Of a stretch of DNA of 64,000 nt, positions 15,841 through 25,243 are shown piece by piece. A program made the translations under genes and the position numbers. How positions within the stretch are numbered: position 1 is the stretch's first letter; each line of letters begins with the position of its first letter. Origin of the DNA: an uncultured Dehalococcoidia bacterium (GTDB taxonomy: Bacteria; Chloroflexota; Dehalococcoidia; Lucifugimonadales; UBA1127); the NCBI GenBank assembly GCA_951812285.1, contig OX638292.1, positions 2,007,001 through 2,071,000 of the forward strand, written 5' to 3'. The notes under the pieces were generated by a model that was not told the DNA's origin, did not search any database, and was given only the letters and a program-made list of their open reading frames with translations.

Positions 15841-17475
15841 CTACACCACGCCCGGGATGGCGTCGAAGTCGAACGAGCAGTCGCGCACGTACTGCAAGTG
15901 CAGGTACTTGAACTGCGCGTCCCGCTGCCCGGACGCCACGCAGCTCTCGCGGTACCGGTCGCCGGACCCCGGCGGCAGCAGCCGCACGCCCAGCATCGCC
16001 AGCCGTCCGCTCTGCCGCTTGCTCTCGTACTCGATGTTCAGCCCGCTCAGCCGACCGTCGATGTCCGCGGCCTCCGCGCCGTTCATCGCCCTCGCGCCCG
16101 TCTCGACGTACAGCCGGTACCCCGCCGACTCCTCGTCGGCCAGCATGATGAAGAAGTGCGGCGTCGAGCCCGACTCGGCGAAGTACGACGTCACCGCCTC
16201 CAGCACCTGCGACTCCGTGACCTTCTCCCCGGTGATGTTGGTGACGCCCTTCCCCTTCTGCACGAAGGCCAGCGTCGGCGTCGCCTCCACCCAGCCGTCC
16301 ACACGTACGATGTCGTTGATGTCGTAGCGGTACAGCCCGTCCACCGTCGTCACGAAGACGTAGTACTCGCGCCCCTCCTCCAGCTCGTGCAACCCGAGGA
16401 AGTCGCCCGAGCCCGACTCCCACTTCTCCCGCTCCACAAACTCGAAGACCGTGTTGAGGAACGTCGGCAGGCACGCGTTCCGCCGGATGTCCACGTTCAG
16501 CGTCCCCCGGAACTCGCTCGACGAGTACCCCCACTCGATGACCCGCGTGCCCTCCGGCAGCAGCGGCCCCAGGTTGCCCAGCGCGATGCCGCAGCTCCCG
16601 CCCGTCCACGTCACGATGCCCCGCAGGTCGGGCCAGATGTCCGCGTACGTCAGCCGCCCCGCCGACTCCAGCCGCCGCGACAGCTCCCGCGCCCGCTCCG
16701 GCCGCGCCGCCAGCGAGAGCCCCGCCGGCGACTCCGGCAGCCGCCCCGTCGCTATGGCGTCGAAGATCTTGTCCGCGTTGGTGTGTACGACGGCCAGCAG
16801 CCGCAGGAACGTCGACGGGTTCGCCGTCGCCGCGCCTGTCACTCCCCCCTCGGCGAGCCCGTACACCGCCATCGTCAGGTACCGCAGGTCGTAGTCCTCG
16901 ATCTCCGAGACCTCGGCCGGCAGCACGTACCGCGACCGCACGAACCGCGATTGGCTCCGGTACAGCAGCCCCGACGCAGACCCGAACGCCGTCCCGCCGG
17001 GCATCCGCCCCTCGACTGCCGCCCCGCCGATGCCGAGCACCTTGCGCTCCAGCACCCCCGAGTGCCGCGCCCAAACGTACGCCGAGAGCTGTTGGTGCCG
17101 CTTCATCTGCGCCAGCCCGGACGCTGTCACCGGGATGTTCTTCGGTGCCCCCACCGTCCCGCTCGTGCGGTGGTAGTACACCGGCGGCTCCTCCGTCAGG
17201 CGCTTGTCGCCCGTCAGCTCCTGCCGCTCGATGGCCTCCCGCAGGTCCTCGTACGTGCACACCGGCACGGCCTGCCGGTACTCACCGATGCCCGAGACAC
17301 GCGCAAACCCGTGCTCCCGCCCGAACTCCGTCCCCGCGTTCGCCGTCAGGATGCGACGCAGCGCCGCCTCCTGCGCCCCGCGAGGGTCGCCCGCGGCGCG
17401 CATCATTCCCCGGTACCGCCGACCCTGCATCAGCCCCAGCGCCCCCTTGAACGCCCGGTAGCCCAGTCCGCTCAT
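15841..17475 (-). CDS. GH3-family acyl-adenylate/amide-forming enzyme
   Basis: A 544-aa GH3 protein, related to plant auxin- and jasmonate-conjugating enzymes: an ANL-like fold that adenylates a carboxylic acid and joins it to an amine, often an amino acid. Motif 1 is YYHRTSGTVGAPKNIPVT (ATP P-loop type), motif 2 includes EWGYSSSEF, and motif 3 is YRYDINDIVRVDGW. The ATG start overlaps the TGA of the fatty-acid-hydroxylase gene (ATGA), so the two are coupled, and the enolase gene follows 4 nt later. Longer upstream frames are shadows of that gene. Bacterial GH3 enzymes have few known products; the coupled hydroxylase hints at a hydroxylated lipid or isoprenoid acid. Confidence 0.92.
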   Translation of the reverse strand: MSGLGYRAFKGALGLMQGRRYRGMMRAAGDPRGAQEAALRRILTANAGTEFGREHGFARVSGIGEYRQAVPVCTYEDLREAIERQELTGDKRLTEEPPVYYHRTSGTVGAPKNIPVTASGLAQMKRHQQLSAYVWARHSGVLERKVLGIGGAAVEGRMPGGTAFGSASGLLYRSQSRFVRSRYVLPAEVSEIEDYDLRYLTMAVYGLAEGGVTGAATANPSTFLRLLAVVHTNADKIFDAIATGRLPESPAGLSLAARPERARELSRRLESAGRLTYADIWPDLRGIVTWTGGSCGIALGNLGPLLPEGTRVIEWGYSSSEFRGTLNVDIRRNACLPTFLNTVFEFVEREKWESGSGDFLGLHELEEGREYYVFVTTVDGLYRYDINDIVRVDGWVEATPTLAFVQKGKGVTNITGEKVTESQVLEAVTSYFAESGSTPHFFIMLADEESAGYRLYVETGARAMNGAEAADIDGRLSGLNIEYESKRQSGRLAMLGVRLLPPGSGDRYRESCVASGQRDAQFKYLHLQYVRDCSFDFDAIPGVV

Positions 17476-18347
17476 TCCTCCAGCCCCTTCACAAACGGCG
17501 TCCGCATCTGCGCGAGGAACCCCAGCGGGTACGCGCGGTTGTGCAGCCCCAGCGGCCCCACCTCGCGCCCAGTGGGCAGCCACCGCGTCCCGAACAGGAT
17601 GTCCCACACGATGAGATTGTTGCCGTAGTTGTTGTTCGACTCCGCCGAGACCTCCGAGTGGTGCCACCGGTGCAGCTCCGGCCCGCTCACCACGTAGTTG
17701 AGCGGCCCCAGCCGAACCAGGCAGTTCGAGTGCTGGAAGAAGCCGTTGATCCCGTAGAACACGAAGTACGCCGCCAGCGTCTCCTGCGGCGCCCCCAGCA
17801 GCGCGAACGGCAGCGAGTCGACCGCGTACTGTATCGCCTTCTCTATCGGGTGGAACCGCCCCACGTTCAGCCAGTAGAGCTGGTGCGGCGAGTGGTGCAC
17901 CGCGTGCAGCCGCCACATCGTCGGGACGCCGTGGAACGCCCGGTGCAGCCAGTAGCGAGGAAAGTCGGCGGCCAGCAGCATCAACCCCACCTGCGCCGCC
18001 AGCGGCAGCGCCTCCGGCCACAGCCCGTCGACCGAAAGCCCGGTCGAGTCCAGCAGCCCCGCGATCCAGATGACCACCGTGAACGAGAGCAGCAGCGGCA
18101 GCACGCCCTGCACCGTCCCCATGAACAGCGCGTCCGCCGTCACGACGCCCGCGTCCGGCCGCCACTCGCGGCGGTACGGCAGCATAGTCTCGTGCAGCGT
18201 CACCAGCGCCGCCCCCGTCACCACCGCCGCATACGACGCCAGCGTCACCGGCCACCCGACCAGGAACACCAGCCCCCCATACACGGCAAAGCCAACACCC
18301 AGCACCGCCGGATACGACACTACAGGGATAATTCTGGAAAGTCCCAC
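17472..18347 (-). CDS. Fatty acid hydroxylase / sterol desaturase family membrane enzyme
   Basis: A 291-aa di-iron membrane hydroxylase. The histidine boxes are HRAFH (in YWLHRAFHG), HAVHH (in LHAVHHSPHQ) and HRWHH (in ELHRWHHSE), placed between four to five hydrophobic segments as the family requires; further histidines at NVGRFHP complete the set. Substrates in the family are fatty acids, sterols and carotenoids. Start is uncertain: the GTG at 18347 has AAGGG four bases upstream and begins right before the first membrane span; an in-frame GTG at 18422 would add 25 charged residues with no ribosome site. The 4-nt overlap with the GH3 gene indicates coupled translation. Confidence 0.9.
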   Translation of the reverse strand: MGLSRIIPVVSYPAVLGVGFAVYGGLVFLVGWPVTLASYAAVVTGAALVTLHETMLPYRREWRPDAGVVTADALFMGTVQGVLPLLLSFTVVIWIAGLLDSTGLSVDGLWPEALPLAAQVGLMLLAADFPRYWLHRAFHGVPTMWRLHAVHHSPHQLYWLNVGRFHPIEKAIQYAVDSLPFALLGAPQETLAAYFVFYGINGFFQHSNCLVRLGPLNYVVSGPELHRWHHSEVSAESNNNYGNNLIVWDILFGTRWLPTGREVGPLGLHNRAYPLGFLAQMRTPFVKGLEE

Positions 18348-18422
18348 AGTACCCTTGACGACCCCCAAATCTACTTGGGCGCGTGCACGCCCATCACCAA
18401 CAAGGTTGCGTCCACGACCCAC

Positions 18423-19016
18423 CTATGTCAACTGCGCAACGGCCTCCACGCCTCCTCTCTCTCCGTCACCCCTGCGCCCCTCCCGTCGTTCCTGCGCAGG
18501 CAGGAACCCCGACAAACAGACCAAACCGGCAAGCCTCCATCCTGGCCAAAGCCTGCCCCGTACCCCATACGGCGCCGGGCCCCAGGTGCACCGCCACCCC
18601 TGACACAACCTCCTTGCCCGTACGCATCCCCCTCCCCTACCCTCTCCCCATGCAACACGCATCCGCCGCTCCCAACCGAAACTCCCGCAACGCCCAATCT
18701 CTCGGGCTACCGATTTTGTCGTTGACGCCGGCGTCCGCGTCAGCGTTTATGCACGGGGGATCGGCCAAAATGCAAGATTCCTTTATCCTGAATCTGAAAT
18801 GCGACACCACCCCTACAAATCAAAGGCGAAACAACCTCCGCCCCAGCTACGACACATTCAGAACCAATGTCAAACGAATGGTGGGCGTGCCTTTAATCGC
18901 CACCAACCATTCCGTTGCACCAGACCCCGGCAACCGCAGTCGGGCCTGCGCCGCCGCCTTTACCCACCCCATGTGCGCCCCCTACAATCCTCACCATCAG
19001 GAGGCGGACAGCTAGC
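18423..19016. other. Non-coding, pyrimidine-rich intergenic region
   Basis: About 600 nt between the divergently transcribed hydroxylase operon and the FAD oxidoreductase gene. Plus-strand frames exist but are Pro/Ser/Arg-rich with no ribosome site and no family-like sequence. The only clear element is AGGAGG at 18999-19004, the ribosome site of the FAD gene. Promoters for both directions should lie here; I could not place them. Confidence 0.5.
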
Positions 19017-20204
19017 ATGACAACGAGATCGGCGGACGTGGTGGTGGTCGGCGGCGGCGTCAACGGCGCCTCCATCGCCATGCACCTCGCACGCATGGGC
19101 GCCGGCCGCGTCCTCATCCTCGAGAAGGGCCACCTCGCCAGCGGCGCCAGCGGCCGCTCCGTCGCCATGGTCCGCCAGCACTACCTCCACCCCGTCCTCG
19201 TCCGCATGGCCGTCGAGGCCGGCGCCGTCTTCCGCAACTTCGCCGACGCCGTCGGCGGCGACCCCCGCTTCCAGCAGACCGGACGCCTCCTCCTCTTCGC
19301 CGAGCACGACGCCGACGCCGCTCGCGCCAACGTCGCCATGAACCGCGACGAGGGCGCCAACATCCGCCTCGTCTCCCTCGCCGAGGCCGCCGAGATCGCC
19401 CCGGCGCTCGACCTCGACGGTGTCGCAGTCGCCGCCTACGAGCCCGACGCCGGCCACGCCGACCCGCTCGCCGCCACCTACGCCTTCGCCGACCGCGCCC
19501 GCGACTATGGCGCCGAGATCGTCACCGGCTGCCCCGTCCGCGCCATCGCCACGTCCGGTGGCCGCGTCATCGGCGTCGAGACGGACGCGGGCCTCGTCGA
19601 GACCGACGCCGTCGTCGCCGTCACCGGCCCCTGGGTCAACCAACTCGCCGCCCCCCTCGGCGAGACCCTGCCCGTGTCGCCCATCCGCGTGCAGATGGTC
19701 GTCCTCCGGCGGCCCCCGTCGCTGGAGTCCTTCTCCCCCATCGTCATGGACCACATCTCCGGAACGTACCTGCGCGTCAACGCCGGCTCCACCACCCTCG
19801 CCGGCGCCATGTTCGAGCAGGACCTCAGCGAGGTCGTGGACCCCGACGACTACGGCCTCAACGCCGACCACGACACCATAGTCTCCTTCTGGGATCGTGC
19901 GTCACGACGCGTCCCCGGCTTCGCCTCGACGACCCCCCTCGGCGGCTACGGCTCCCTCTACGACCTCACGCCCGACGGCAACCCCATCCTCGACGCCTCG
20001 GCGTCGGTCAAGGGCCTCTACTACGCGACCGGCTTCAGCGGCCACGGCTTCAAGCTCTCCCCCGTCGTCGGCCGCATGATGGCCGAGCTCGTCCTGACCG
20101 GCGACAGCGCGGGCCACCCCATCCACCCCTTCCGCGCCTCCCGATTCGCCGAGGACGACCCCCTCGGCGCCGAGCATCCGTACAAAGGCCCGCTGCATCA
20201 GTGA
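19017..20204 (+). CDS. FAD-dependent amine/amino-acid oxidoreductase (DAO family)
   Basis: A 395-aa soluble flavoenzyme of the D-amino-acid-oxidase-like group (sarcosine oxidase beta, glycine oxidase, DadA relatives), oxidising a C-N bond of an amine or amino acid. The dinucleotide-binding site is VVVVGGGVNGASIAMHLARMG at the N-terminus, followed by ILEKGHLASGASGRS (adenine/FAD contact). The second conserved patch near the C-terminus is GLYYATGFSGHGFKLSPVVGRMMAEL. The segment SGRSVAMVRQHYLHP is typical of sarcosine/dimethylglycine oxidase-like members. ATG 19017 has AGGAGG 12 nt upstream. The next gene starts 145 nt later and may share a transcript. Confidence 0.92.
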   Translation: MTTRSADVVVVGGGVNGASIAMHLARMGAGRVLILEKGHLASGASGRSVAMVRQHYLHPVLVRMAVEAGAVFRNFADAVGGDPRFQQTGRLLLFAEHDADAARANVAMNRDEGANIRLVSLAEAAEIAPALDLDGVAVAAYEPDAGHADPLAATYAFADRARDYGAEIVTGCPVRAIATSGGRVIGVETDAGLVETDAVVAVTGPWVNQLAAPLGETLPVSPIRVQMVVLRRPPSLESFSPIVMDHISGTYLRVNAGSTTLAGAMFEQDLSEVVDPDDYGLNADHDTIVSFWDRASRRVPGFASTTPLGGYGSLYDLTPDGNPILDASASVKGLYYATGFSGHGFKLSPVVGRMMAELVLTGDSAGHPIHPFRASRFAEDDPLGAEHPYKGPLHQ

Positions 20205-20349
20205 TGCGCCAACTCCGCATTGACTACGCGCACGCGCGGGTGTATTGTCGCGCCAATAGGGGAAGCGGGATTTTCGCCCTTCACTACAGGAGCGCTTCTC
20301 CACGGTTCGCCGTGTCTCCGCCGGAGGGCGCCCCGGCAAGGAGGGAGAC

Positions 20350-20655
20350 TTGGACCTCAACCTGCCGTTGCCCATCCACGACTTCTCTCCAGATACGCTC
20401 CTCAGCCTCGTGGAGCGCATCGAGAGTTCCTCTGGCTTCCAGCACTTCATCTTCCGCGAGGCCGAGCTCGACGACCTCTGGCGTCAGGTCGAGTACGCCC
20501 TCGTCAACGCCCAGTCCAGCGGCCCGGAGCACAAGGACATCGACAGGCTCCGTGTCCTGCTCGACTGCGTGGTGGCCGCCCATGACCTGGTCTCCGTCAG
20601 CAAGAAGGAAGAGGCAATGGCGCAGCTTCAGGCCGGCATTCGGGCCCAGGCGTAG
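20350..20655 (+). CDS. Small hypothetical protein, TTG start
   Basis: An unrecognised 101-aa acidic, helical protein without signal peptide or membrane span. Sequence elements include LLSLVERIESSSGFQHFIFREAELDDLW and IDRLRVLLDCVVAAHDLVSVSKKEEAMAQL, i.e. likely three or four amphipathic helices. It starts with TTG three bases after AAGGAGGGAGAC, a strong site that decides the start. It precedes the Rieske oxygenase gene by 54 nt on the same strand, so it may be a companion of that enzyme; no iron-sulfur or cofactor motif is present. Confidence 0.75.
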   Translation: MDLNLPLPIHDFSPDTLLSLVERIESSSGFQHFIFREAELDDLWRQVEYALVNAQSSGPEHKDIDRLRVLLDCVVAAHDLVSVSKKEEAMAQLQAGIRAQA

Positions 20656-20709
20656 CGCCGCGAGGCATCAATAGGCTCACAAGGCACGCAGTTACAGGAG
20701 GGAAGAAAC

Positions 20710-21981
20710 ATGCTGAACGCGCAAGACAATGAACTGATGTGCAAGGTCGGTCCAGGAACCCCCATGGGTGAGGTTCTTCGCCGCTTCTGGGCGCCCATCC
20801 TGATCTCCGAGGACCTCCCGCACCCCGACTGCGACCCGAAGGAGGTCCGCCTCCTCGGCGAGGACTTCGTTGCTTTCCGCGACTCAAATGGAGAGATCGG
20901 ATTCGTTGAGGCGTTGTGTCCCCACCGTCGCGCGCCCCTCTTCTACGGCCGCAATGAGCACGAGGGCCTCCGCTGCATCTACCACGGTTGGAAGTTCGAC
21001 GTGCAGGGCAACTGCGTCGACATGCCCTCCGAGCCCGCCCAGTACGAGTTCGCCAAGAAGGTGCGCCCCATCGGCTTCCCCACCCGCGAGTGGGGCGGCA
21101 TCATCTGGGCGTACATCGGCCCACAGGACAGGATCCCCGAGCTCCCGCAGCTCGAGTGGTGCCGAATCCCCGCCGAGTACCGCAACCTGGCGAAGTACAA
21201 CCAGGAGTGCAACTTCGTGCAGGCCACAGAGGGCGACATCGACTCCAGTCACATTGGCTTCCTGCACACGCGGTTGGACCAGAAGAAGGCTCCGGCGAAC
21301 AAGGAGATGCTCTGGCGCGTCAACGACACGGCCCCCCGCTGGATCATCCAGCCCACGGACTACGGCGTCATGCTCGCCGCCCAGCGCAACGCCGAGAACG
21401 ACACCCACTACTGGCGGATCAACCAGTGGCTCATGCCCTACTACACCATGATCGCCAGCGACCTCGAGCAGAAGCGCGGCCACGGCCACATGTGGGTCCC
21501 CGTCGACGACGAGCACACCGACGTGTGGTGCGTCATCTGGTCCCCCGTGGAAGCGCTGACGCAGGGGGAGCGCGACGGCATCCTCGGCGGACCCAACCCG
21601 CACATCTCCAGCCTGGACCCCGCCACCGGCAAGCTGCGGGCCACCAAGGCCAACCACTTCCTGCAGGACCGCCACAACCAGCGCACCGAGACCTTCACCG
21701 GCATCCTCGGGACGCGCGAGCAGGACACCGCCGTCGTCGAGGGCATGGGCGCCATCGCCGACCGCACCAAGGAGCACCTCGGCACCAGCGACAGCGCCAT
21801 CATCGCCATGCGCCGCTACCTCGTGAACTCCGCCAAGGCCTTCATCGAGGGGAAGGAACCGCAGGAGCCCTACAACGGCGACCTCTACCGCGTGCGCGCC
21901 TGGTCCTATGAGCTCAGCCGCGACATAGACTTCATGCAGGACAACAAGGTCCGCGAGTTGATGGAAACCATGGTGGGGTGA
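20710..21981 (+). CDS. Rieske non-heme iron oxygenase (phthalate/vanillate demethylase type)
   Basis: A 423-aa single-component-type oxygenase subunit. Rieske ligands Cys70, His72, Cys89, His92 (CPHRRAPL...CIYHGWKF) and the mononuclear site Asp178/His181/His186 (EGDIDSSHIGFLH) are intact. Overall length and the N-terminal GTPMGEVLRRFWAPIL match group I oxygenases that remove methyl groups or hydroxylate aromatics without a beta subunit. GGAGGGAAGAAAC precedes ATG. A reductase partner is not encoded nearby. The following Gfo/Idh/MocA gene is 32 nt downstream, so the pair likely acts on the same compound; the small protein upstream may belong too. Confidence 0.94.
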   Translation: MLNAQDNELMCKVGPGTPMGEVLRRFWAPILISEDLPHPDCDPKEVRLLGEDFVAFRDSNGEIGFVEALCPHRRAPLFYGRNEHEGLRCIYHGWKFDVQGNCVDMPSEPAQYEFAKKVRPIGFPTREWGGIIWAYIGPQDRIPELPQLEWCRIPAEYRNLAKYNQECNFVQATEGDIDSSHIGFLHTRLDQKKAPANKEMLWRVNDTAPRWIIQPTDYGVMLAAQRNAENDTHYWRINQWLMPYYTMIASDLEQKRGHGHMWVPVDDEHTDVWCVIWSPVEALTQGERDGILGGPNPHISSLDPATGKLRATKANHFLQDRHNQRTETFTGILGTREQDTAVVEGMGAIADRTKEHLGTSDSAIIAMRRYLVNSAKAFIEGKEPQEPYNGDLYRVRAWSYELSRDIDFMQDNKVRELMETMVG

Positions 21982-22013
21982 CCTGAGGTCACGCCACGGA
22001 CTGGAACAAGCCT

Positions 22014-23252
22014 ATGATTTCTGAGCCGGTCAACACTGGAGCCGGGGAAGGTAACGGCTCGCCCCTGAAGAAGCTCAATGTCGGCATCGCGGGCCTTGGA
22101 GCGGGCGCCGTGCAGGTCATCCGCGCCATGGAGGCCGCGCCCTACCTCGACATCGTCGCCGCCGCCGACACCCGGCCGCAGGCCCTCTCCGCCTTCCGCG
22201 AGCGCTATGAGGGCCGCACCTACGACAACGTCGAGGACCTCGCCAAAGACCCGGACGTCGACGTCGTCTGGGTCTCGACCCCCAACATCTACCACTGCGA
22301 GAACACCGTGGCCCTCGCCAACAACGGCAAGCACGTCGTCGTCGAGAAGCCCATGGCCGTCACCATCGAGGAGGCCGAGCGCATGGTGGAAGCCGCCGAG
22401 CGCAACGGCGTCAACCTCCTCTGCGGCCACACCGCCAGCCTCATGGCAGGCTTCCGCGCCATGCGACGCGTCATCACCTCCGGGCGGCTCGGCAAGGTCA
22501 CCGCTATCAACTGCTGGTCCTACGTCGACTTCATGTTCCGCCCCCGCATGCCCCACGAGCTCGACATGGAGATTGGCGGGGCCCTTCCCTACAACAACGG
22601 CCCGCACCAGTTTGACGTCGTCCGCATGATGGGCGGTGGCATGGTGCGAAGCGTACGCGGCAGCGTCTCCAGGTGGATGGACGCCCGCACGTCGCCCGGT
22701 TACTACGTCGCCTACCTCGAGTTCGAGGATGACACCCCTGCGACCATCGTCAAGAACGGCTACGGCTACTTCATGACGACCGAGCTGGTTCCCTGGGCCC
22801 ACGACGTGCCCGAGCGCCAGCGCAACCGCGACCTGCGCAAAGCCCTCCGCAACGGCATCCCCTACGACGAGGCCAGCGGCAAGGAGGCCCAGCGCTTCGG
22901 CGGCTCCGACACCAACACCCTGCTCGGCCCCCGCGAGAACGTCCTCCGCTCCGGCTTCCAGCCCGACGCCGGCTTGGTCATCGTAAGCTGCGAGGCGGGT
23001 GACATCCGCCAGTCCGCCAACGGCCTGACCATCTACGACGATGACGGCCAGCACGAGATCCCCGTCGAGGGCGTCCACGACGAGCGCATGGCGGAGCTTG
23101 ATGAGATGTATCAGGCCATCACCGAGGGTCGCCCCGTCCACCACGACGGCCGTTGGGGCATGGCAACCCTGGAGTGCGTGCTGGCCATGATGGAATCCGG
23201 ACGGGAGCGCCGCGAGATCACCCTGACCCACCAATGTCCCGCCTGGGAGTAG
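22014..23252 (+). CDS. Gfo/Idh/MocA family NAD(P)-dependent oxidoreductase
   Basis: A 412-aa dehydrogenase of the glucose-fructose oxidoreductase/inositol dehydrogenase group. The Rossmann motif is VGIAGLGAGAVQVIRAME (residues 22-39); DVVWVSTPNIYHCE and the catalytic KP dipeptide in VVEKPMAVTIEEAERMVEAA follow, then the second domain with GLPYNNGPHQFDVVRMMGGG-like sequence (here GGALPYNNGPHQFD). The His in GPHQFD fits the usual catalytic position. Members act on sugars, inositols or, in some marine bacteria, phthalate-type diols (as dihydrodiol dehydrogenases), which would fit the preceding Rieske gene. The start is uncertain since no clear ribosome site exists before the ATG at 22014. Confidence 0.9.
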   Translation: MISEPVNTGAGEGNGSPLKKLNVGIAGLGAGAVQVIRAMEAAPYLDIVAAADTRPQALSAFRERYEGRTYDNVEDLAKDPDVDVVWVSTPNIYHCENTVALANNGKHVVVEKPMAVTIEEAERMVEAAERNGVNLLCGHTASLMAGFRAMRRVITSGRLGKVTAINCWSYVDFMFRPRMPHELDMEIGGALPYNNGPHQFDVVRMMGGGMVRSVRGSVSRWMDARTSPGYYVAYLEFEDDTPATIVKNGYGYFMTTELVPWAHDVPERQRNRDLRKALRNGIPYDEASGKEAQRFGGSDTNTLLGPRENVLRSGFQPDAGLVIVSCEAGDIRQSANGLTIYDDDGQHEIPVEGVHDERMAELDEMYQAITEGRPVHHDGRWGMATLECVLAMMESGRERREITLTHQCPAWE

Positions 23253-23296
23253 ATCCTGTAGGCTGAGCGACGGTTATTGGGGAAAGGGGGCACGTT

Positions 23297-25045
23297 ATGG
23301 CACGCTATGCGTTCGTCAAGTTCTTGACCTGGGCCTTCATCGCGGTGGCGCTCGTCGCGCTTGTAGCGGCCTGCGGGTCGGACGACGATGCAGCGTCCGA
23401 ATCGCAGGAACCCGCCGCCTCCGAGCCAACGCCTGCCATGGAAGAGCCCGCCATGGTCCAGCCCAAGGTGGACCGCGTGGTCATGGCCATCGGAGCGCCG
23501 CCCGGGGAAACGCTGGAAATCAGTGAGATGAGCAGCGTCAACTGGCCCATCCGTCCGCCCTACGAGTACCTGTTGGGCATTGACCCGACGGGCGAGGAAG
23601 GCACACCCCAACTCGCCACGTCCTGGAGCCTGGAGCCGGACGGCAAGTCCTACCGCTTCCAACTTCGCGAGGGAGTGAAGTTCCACAACGACTTTGGCGA
23701 GTTCACCGCCAAGGACGTGGTGGCCGCTGTGGAGCACATGGTCCGGGAGGAATCCACTCACCGCCAGCGCCTCTTCTTCGTCGATCTCATCGAGGACGTG
23801 GAGGTCGTCAATGCCTATGAGGTGGTGATCCGGAACGCCAAGCCGGACTCCAACTTCCTCACCGCACTCGGCCAGCCGGAGGCAGGCATCGAGGTCTTCA
23901 GTTCTGCCGATCTGGAGTCTCGGGGTGGTGTGTGGCCTCAGGGTGCAGACGGGGTGGCCATGGCTGGCACCGGCCCCTATCAGTTGAGGGAGTGGCGCAC
24001 CAGCGAGGCCATCATCTTTGACCGCGTGCCCTACGACCACTGGCGCGTCAACCCGGACTTTCCGGAGTTTGAATACCGCCTGATGGACGAGTCCTCTACG
24101 CGCTTGGCCGCCCTCATCGCCGGCGAGATCCACCTCGCCGACCTGCAGGCGGACCTGCGGGCCCAGGCCGTCTCCAGCAACGGCATGGTTGGCCTGCAGA
24201 GCACCGCGCCGGGGCAGAACACCTTCGGCATCATGCTGGGGCCATACGTCAACAAGGTACTCTTTGGAGAGGACAACCTGCCGCCTGCCGGCCAGACCTA
24301 CGTCCACCCGGACACGCCGCTGCTGGACGTGCGGGTGCGCGCGGCTATCAACCACGCCATCAACCGAGACGCCCTCAACGAGTCCTTCATCGGCGGCGAG
24401 GGCCTGCCCATGTACAACACCTACATGCACCCAACGCGTCCGGGCTGGAACCCCGACTGGGTAACCCGCTTCCCGGATGCGTACGACTTCAACCCGCAGA
24501 AGGCGCGTGTTCTGCTGGCCGAGGCAGGCTACGGCCCTGACAACCCCTTGAAGCACACGGTGCAGTCGCGCACCTACCCCTACTTCCCCGCAGGCGGCGA
24601 CATGCAGGACGCCCTGTTCGGCTTCTATCGCGACGTTGGGATCGACGTCAACCTGGAGACACTTGACGGGGCCACTCGAGGCGCCCGGGGCCGCGCCCTG
24701 GACTTCCAGAATGACTCCTACATCTACGTCACAAGCGTGCGCCAATACCTGGGCTTCGCAGTCTTCAACTCAGCCAGCAACATCGGCGCCCGCGCGGGAC
24801 TGGAGCTGGTCGAGCCCTCCAACATCTTCGACAACGAGGTCCGCGTGACCGTAGAACCCAACGCCCTCAACGCGGCGTGGCTCAAGCTGGGCAACTATGC
24901 CTACGACAACTACATGAGCATGCCGCTCTTCTGGATCCCGTCCTTCGCCACGGCTGACCCGAACATCGTATCCGGCTGGCAGTTCCCCGGCTCCATCACC
25001 GGCACCTACACCCACCCGGAGTACATCACCGCAACGCCGCAGTAG
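23297..25045 (+). CDS. ABC transporter substrate-binding lipoprotein, peptide/nickel (family 5) type
   Basis: A 582-aa extracytoplasmic solute receptor. The lipobox is LVAAC near residue 27, followed by an acidic linker. The family 5 signature is seen as LATSWSLEPDGKSYRFQLREGVKFHNDFGEFTAKDVVAAVEH, and later domains contain AAINHAINRDALN and YDFNPQKARVLLAEAGYG. Such proteins deliver peptides, opines or other organics to DppBC-like permeases. It sits alone here; two DppB/DppC-like permease genes lie about 5 kb downstream after unrelated genes, with no ATPase in the window, so the system is split or the parts belong to different transporters. GGGGAAAGGGGGC precedes the ATG. Confidence 0.92.
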   Translation: MARYAFVKFLTWAFIAVALVALVAACGSDDDAASESQEPAASEPTPAMEEPAMVQPKVDRVVMAIGAPPGETLEISEMSSVNWPIRPPYEYLLGIDPTGEEGTPQLATSWSLEPDGKSYRFQLREGVKFHNDFGEFTAKDVVAAVEHMVREESTHRQRLFFVDLIEDVEVVNAYEVVIRNAKPDSNFLTALGQPEAGIEVFSSADLESRGGVWPQGADGVAMAGTGPYQLREWRTSEAIIFDRVPYDHWRVNPDFPEFEYRLMDESSTRLAALIAGEIHLADLQADLRAQAVSSNGMVGLQSTAPGQNTFGIMLGPYVNKVLFGEDNLPPAGQTYVHPDTPLLDVRVRAAINHAINRDALNESFIGGEGLPMYNTYMHPTRPGWNPDWVTRFPDAYDFNPQKARVLLAEAGYGPDNPLKHTVQSRTYPYFPAGGDMQDALFGFYRDVGIDVNLETLDGATRGARGRALDFQNDSYIYVTSVRQYLGFAVFNSASNIGARAGLELVEPSNIFDNEVRVTVEPNALNAAWLKLGNYAYDNYMSMPLFWIPSFATADPNIVSGWQFPGSITGTYTHPEYITATPQ

Positions 25046-25068
25046 GGATAACCACATGGCGTAGACGC

Positions 25069-25105
25069 TGCGCCGCCCTCCTCCCGCAGTGGGGAGGGCG
25101 GCGCT
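25069..25105 (+). terminator. Strong GC hairpin after the binding-protein gene
   Basis: Arms GCGCCGCCCTCC(T)CCC and GGGGAGGGCGGCGC flank a 5-nt loop GCAGT, with one bulged T. It starts about 25 nt after the stop of the ABC binding protein. There is no T-run after it, so it may pause or stabilise the transcript rather than terminate alone. Confidence 0.6.
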
Positions 25106-25243
25106 ATGCCTCGGCGGGGTGACACCGTTCCCTTGACACTCCCAACCGTCTCCCCGTACGCTTCTCGTATCCAGTGGTAGCTGCCCCAGCATCCTGCGCC
25201 CGTGCCGGCGAGCATCGGCGAAGCTGGCAGCCCCGGGAACTCG

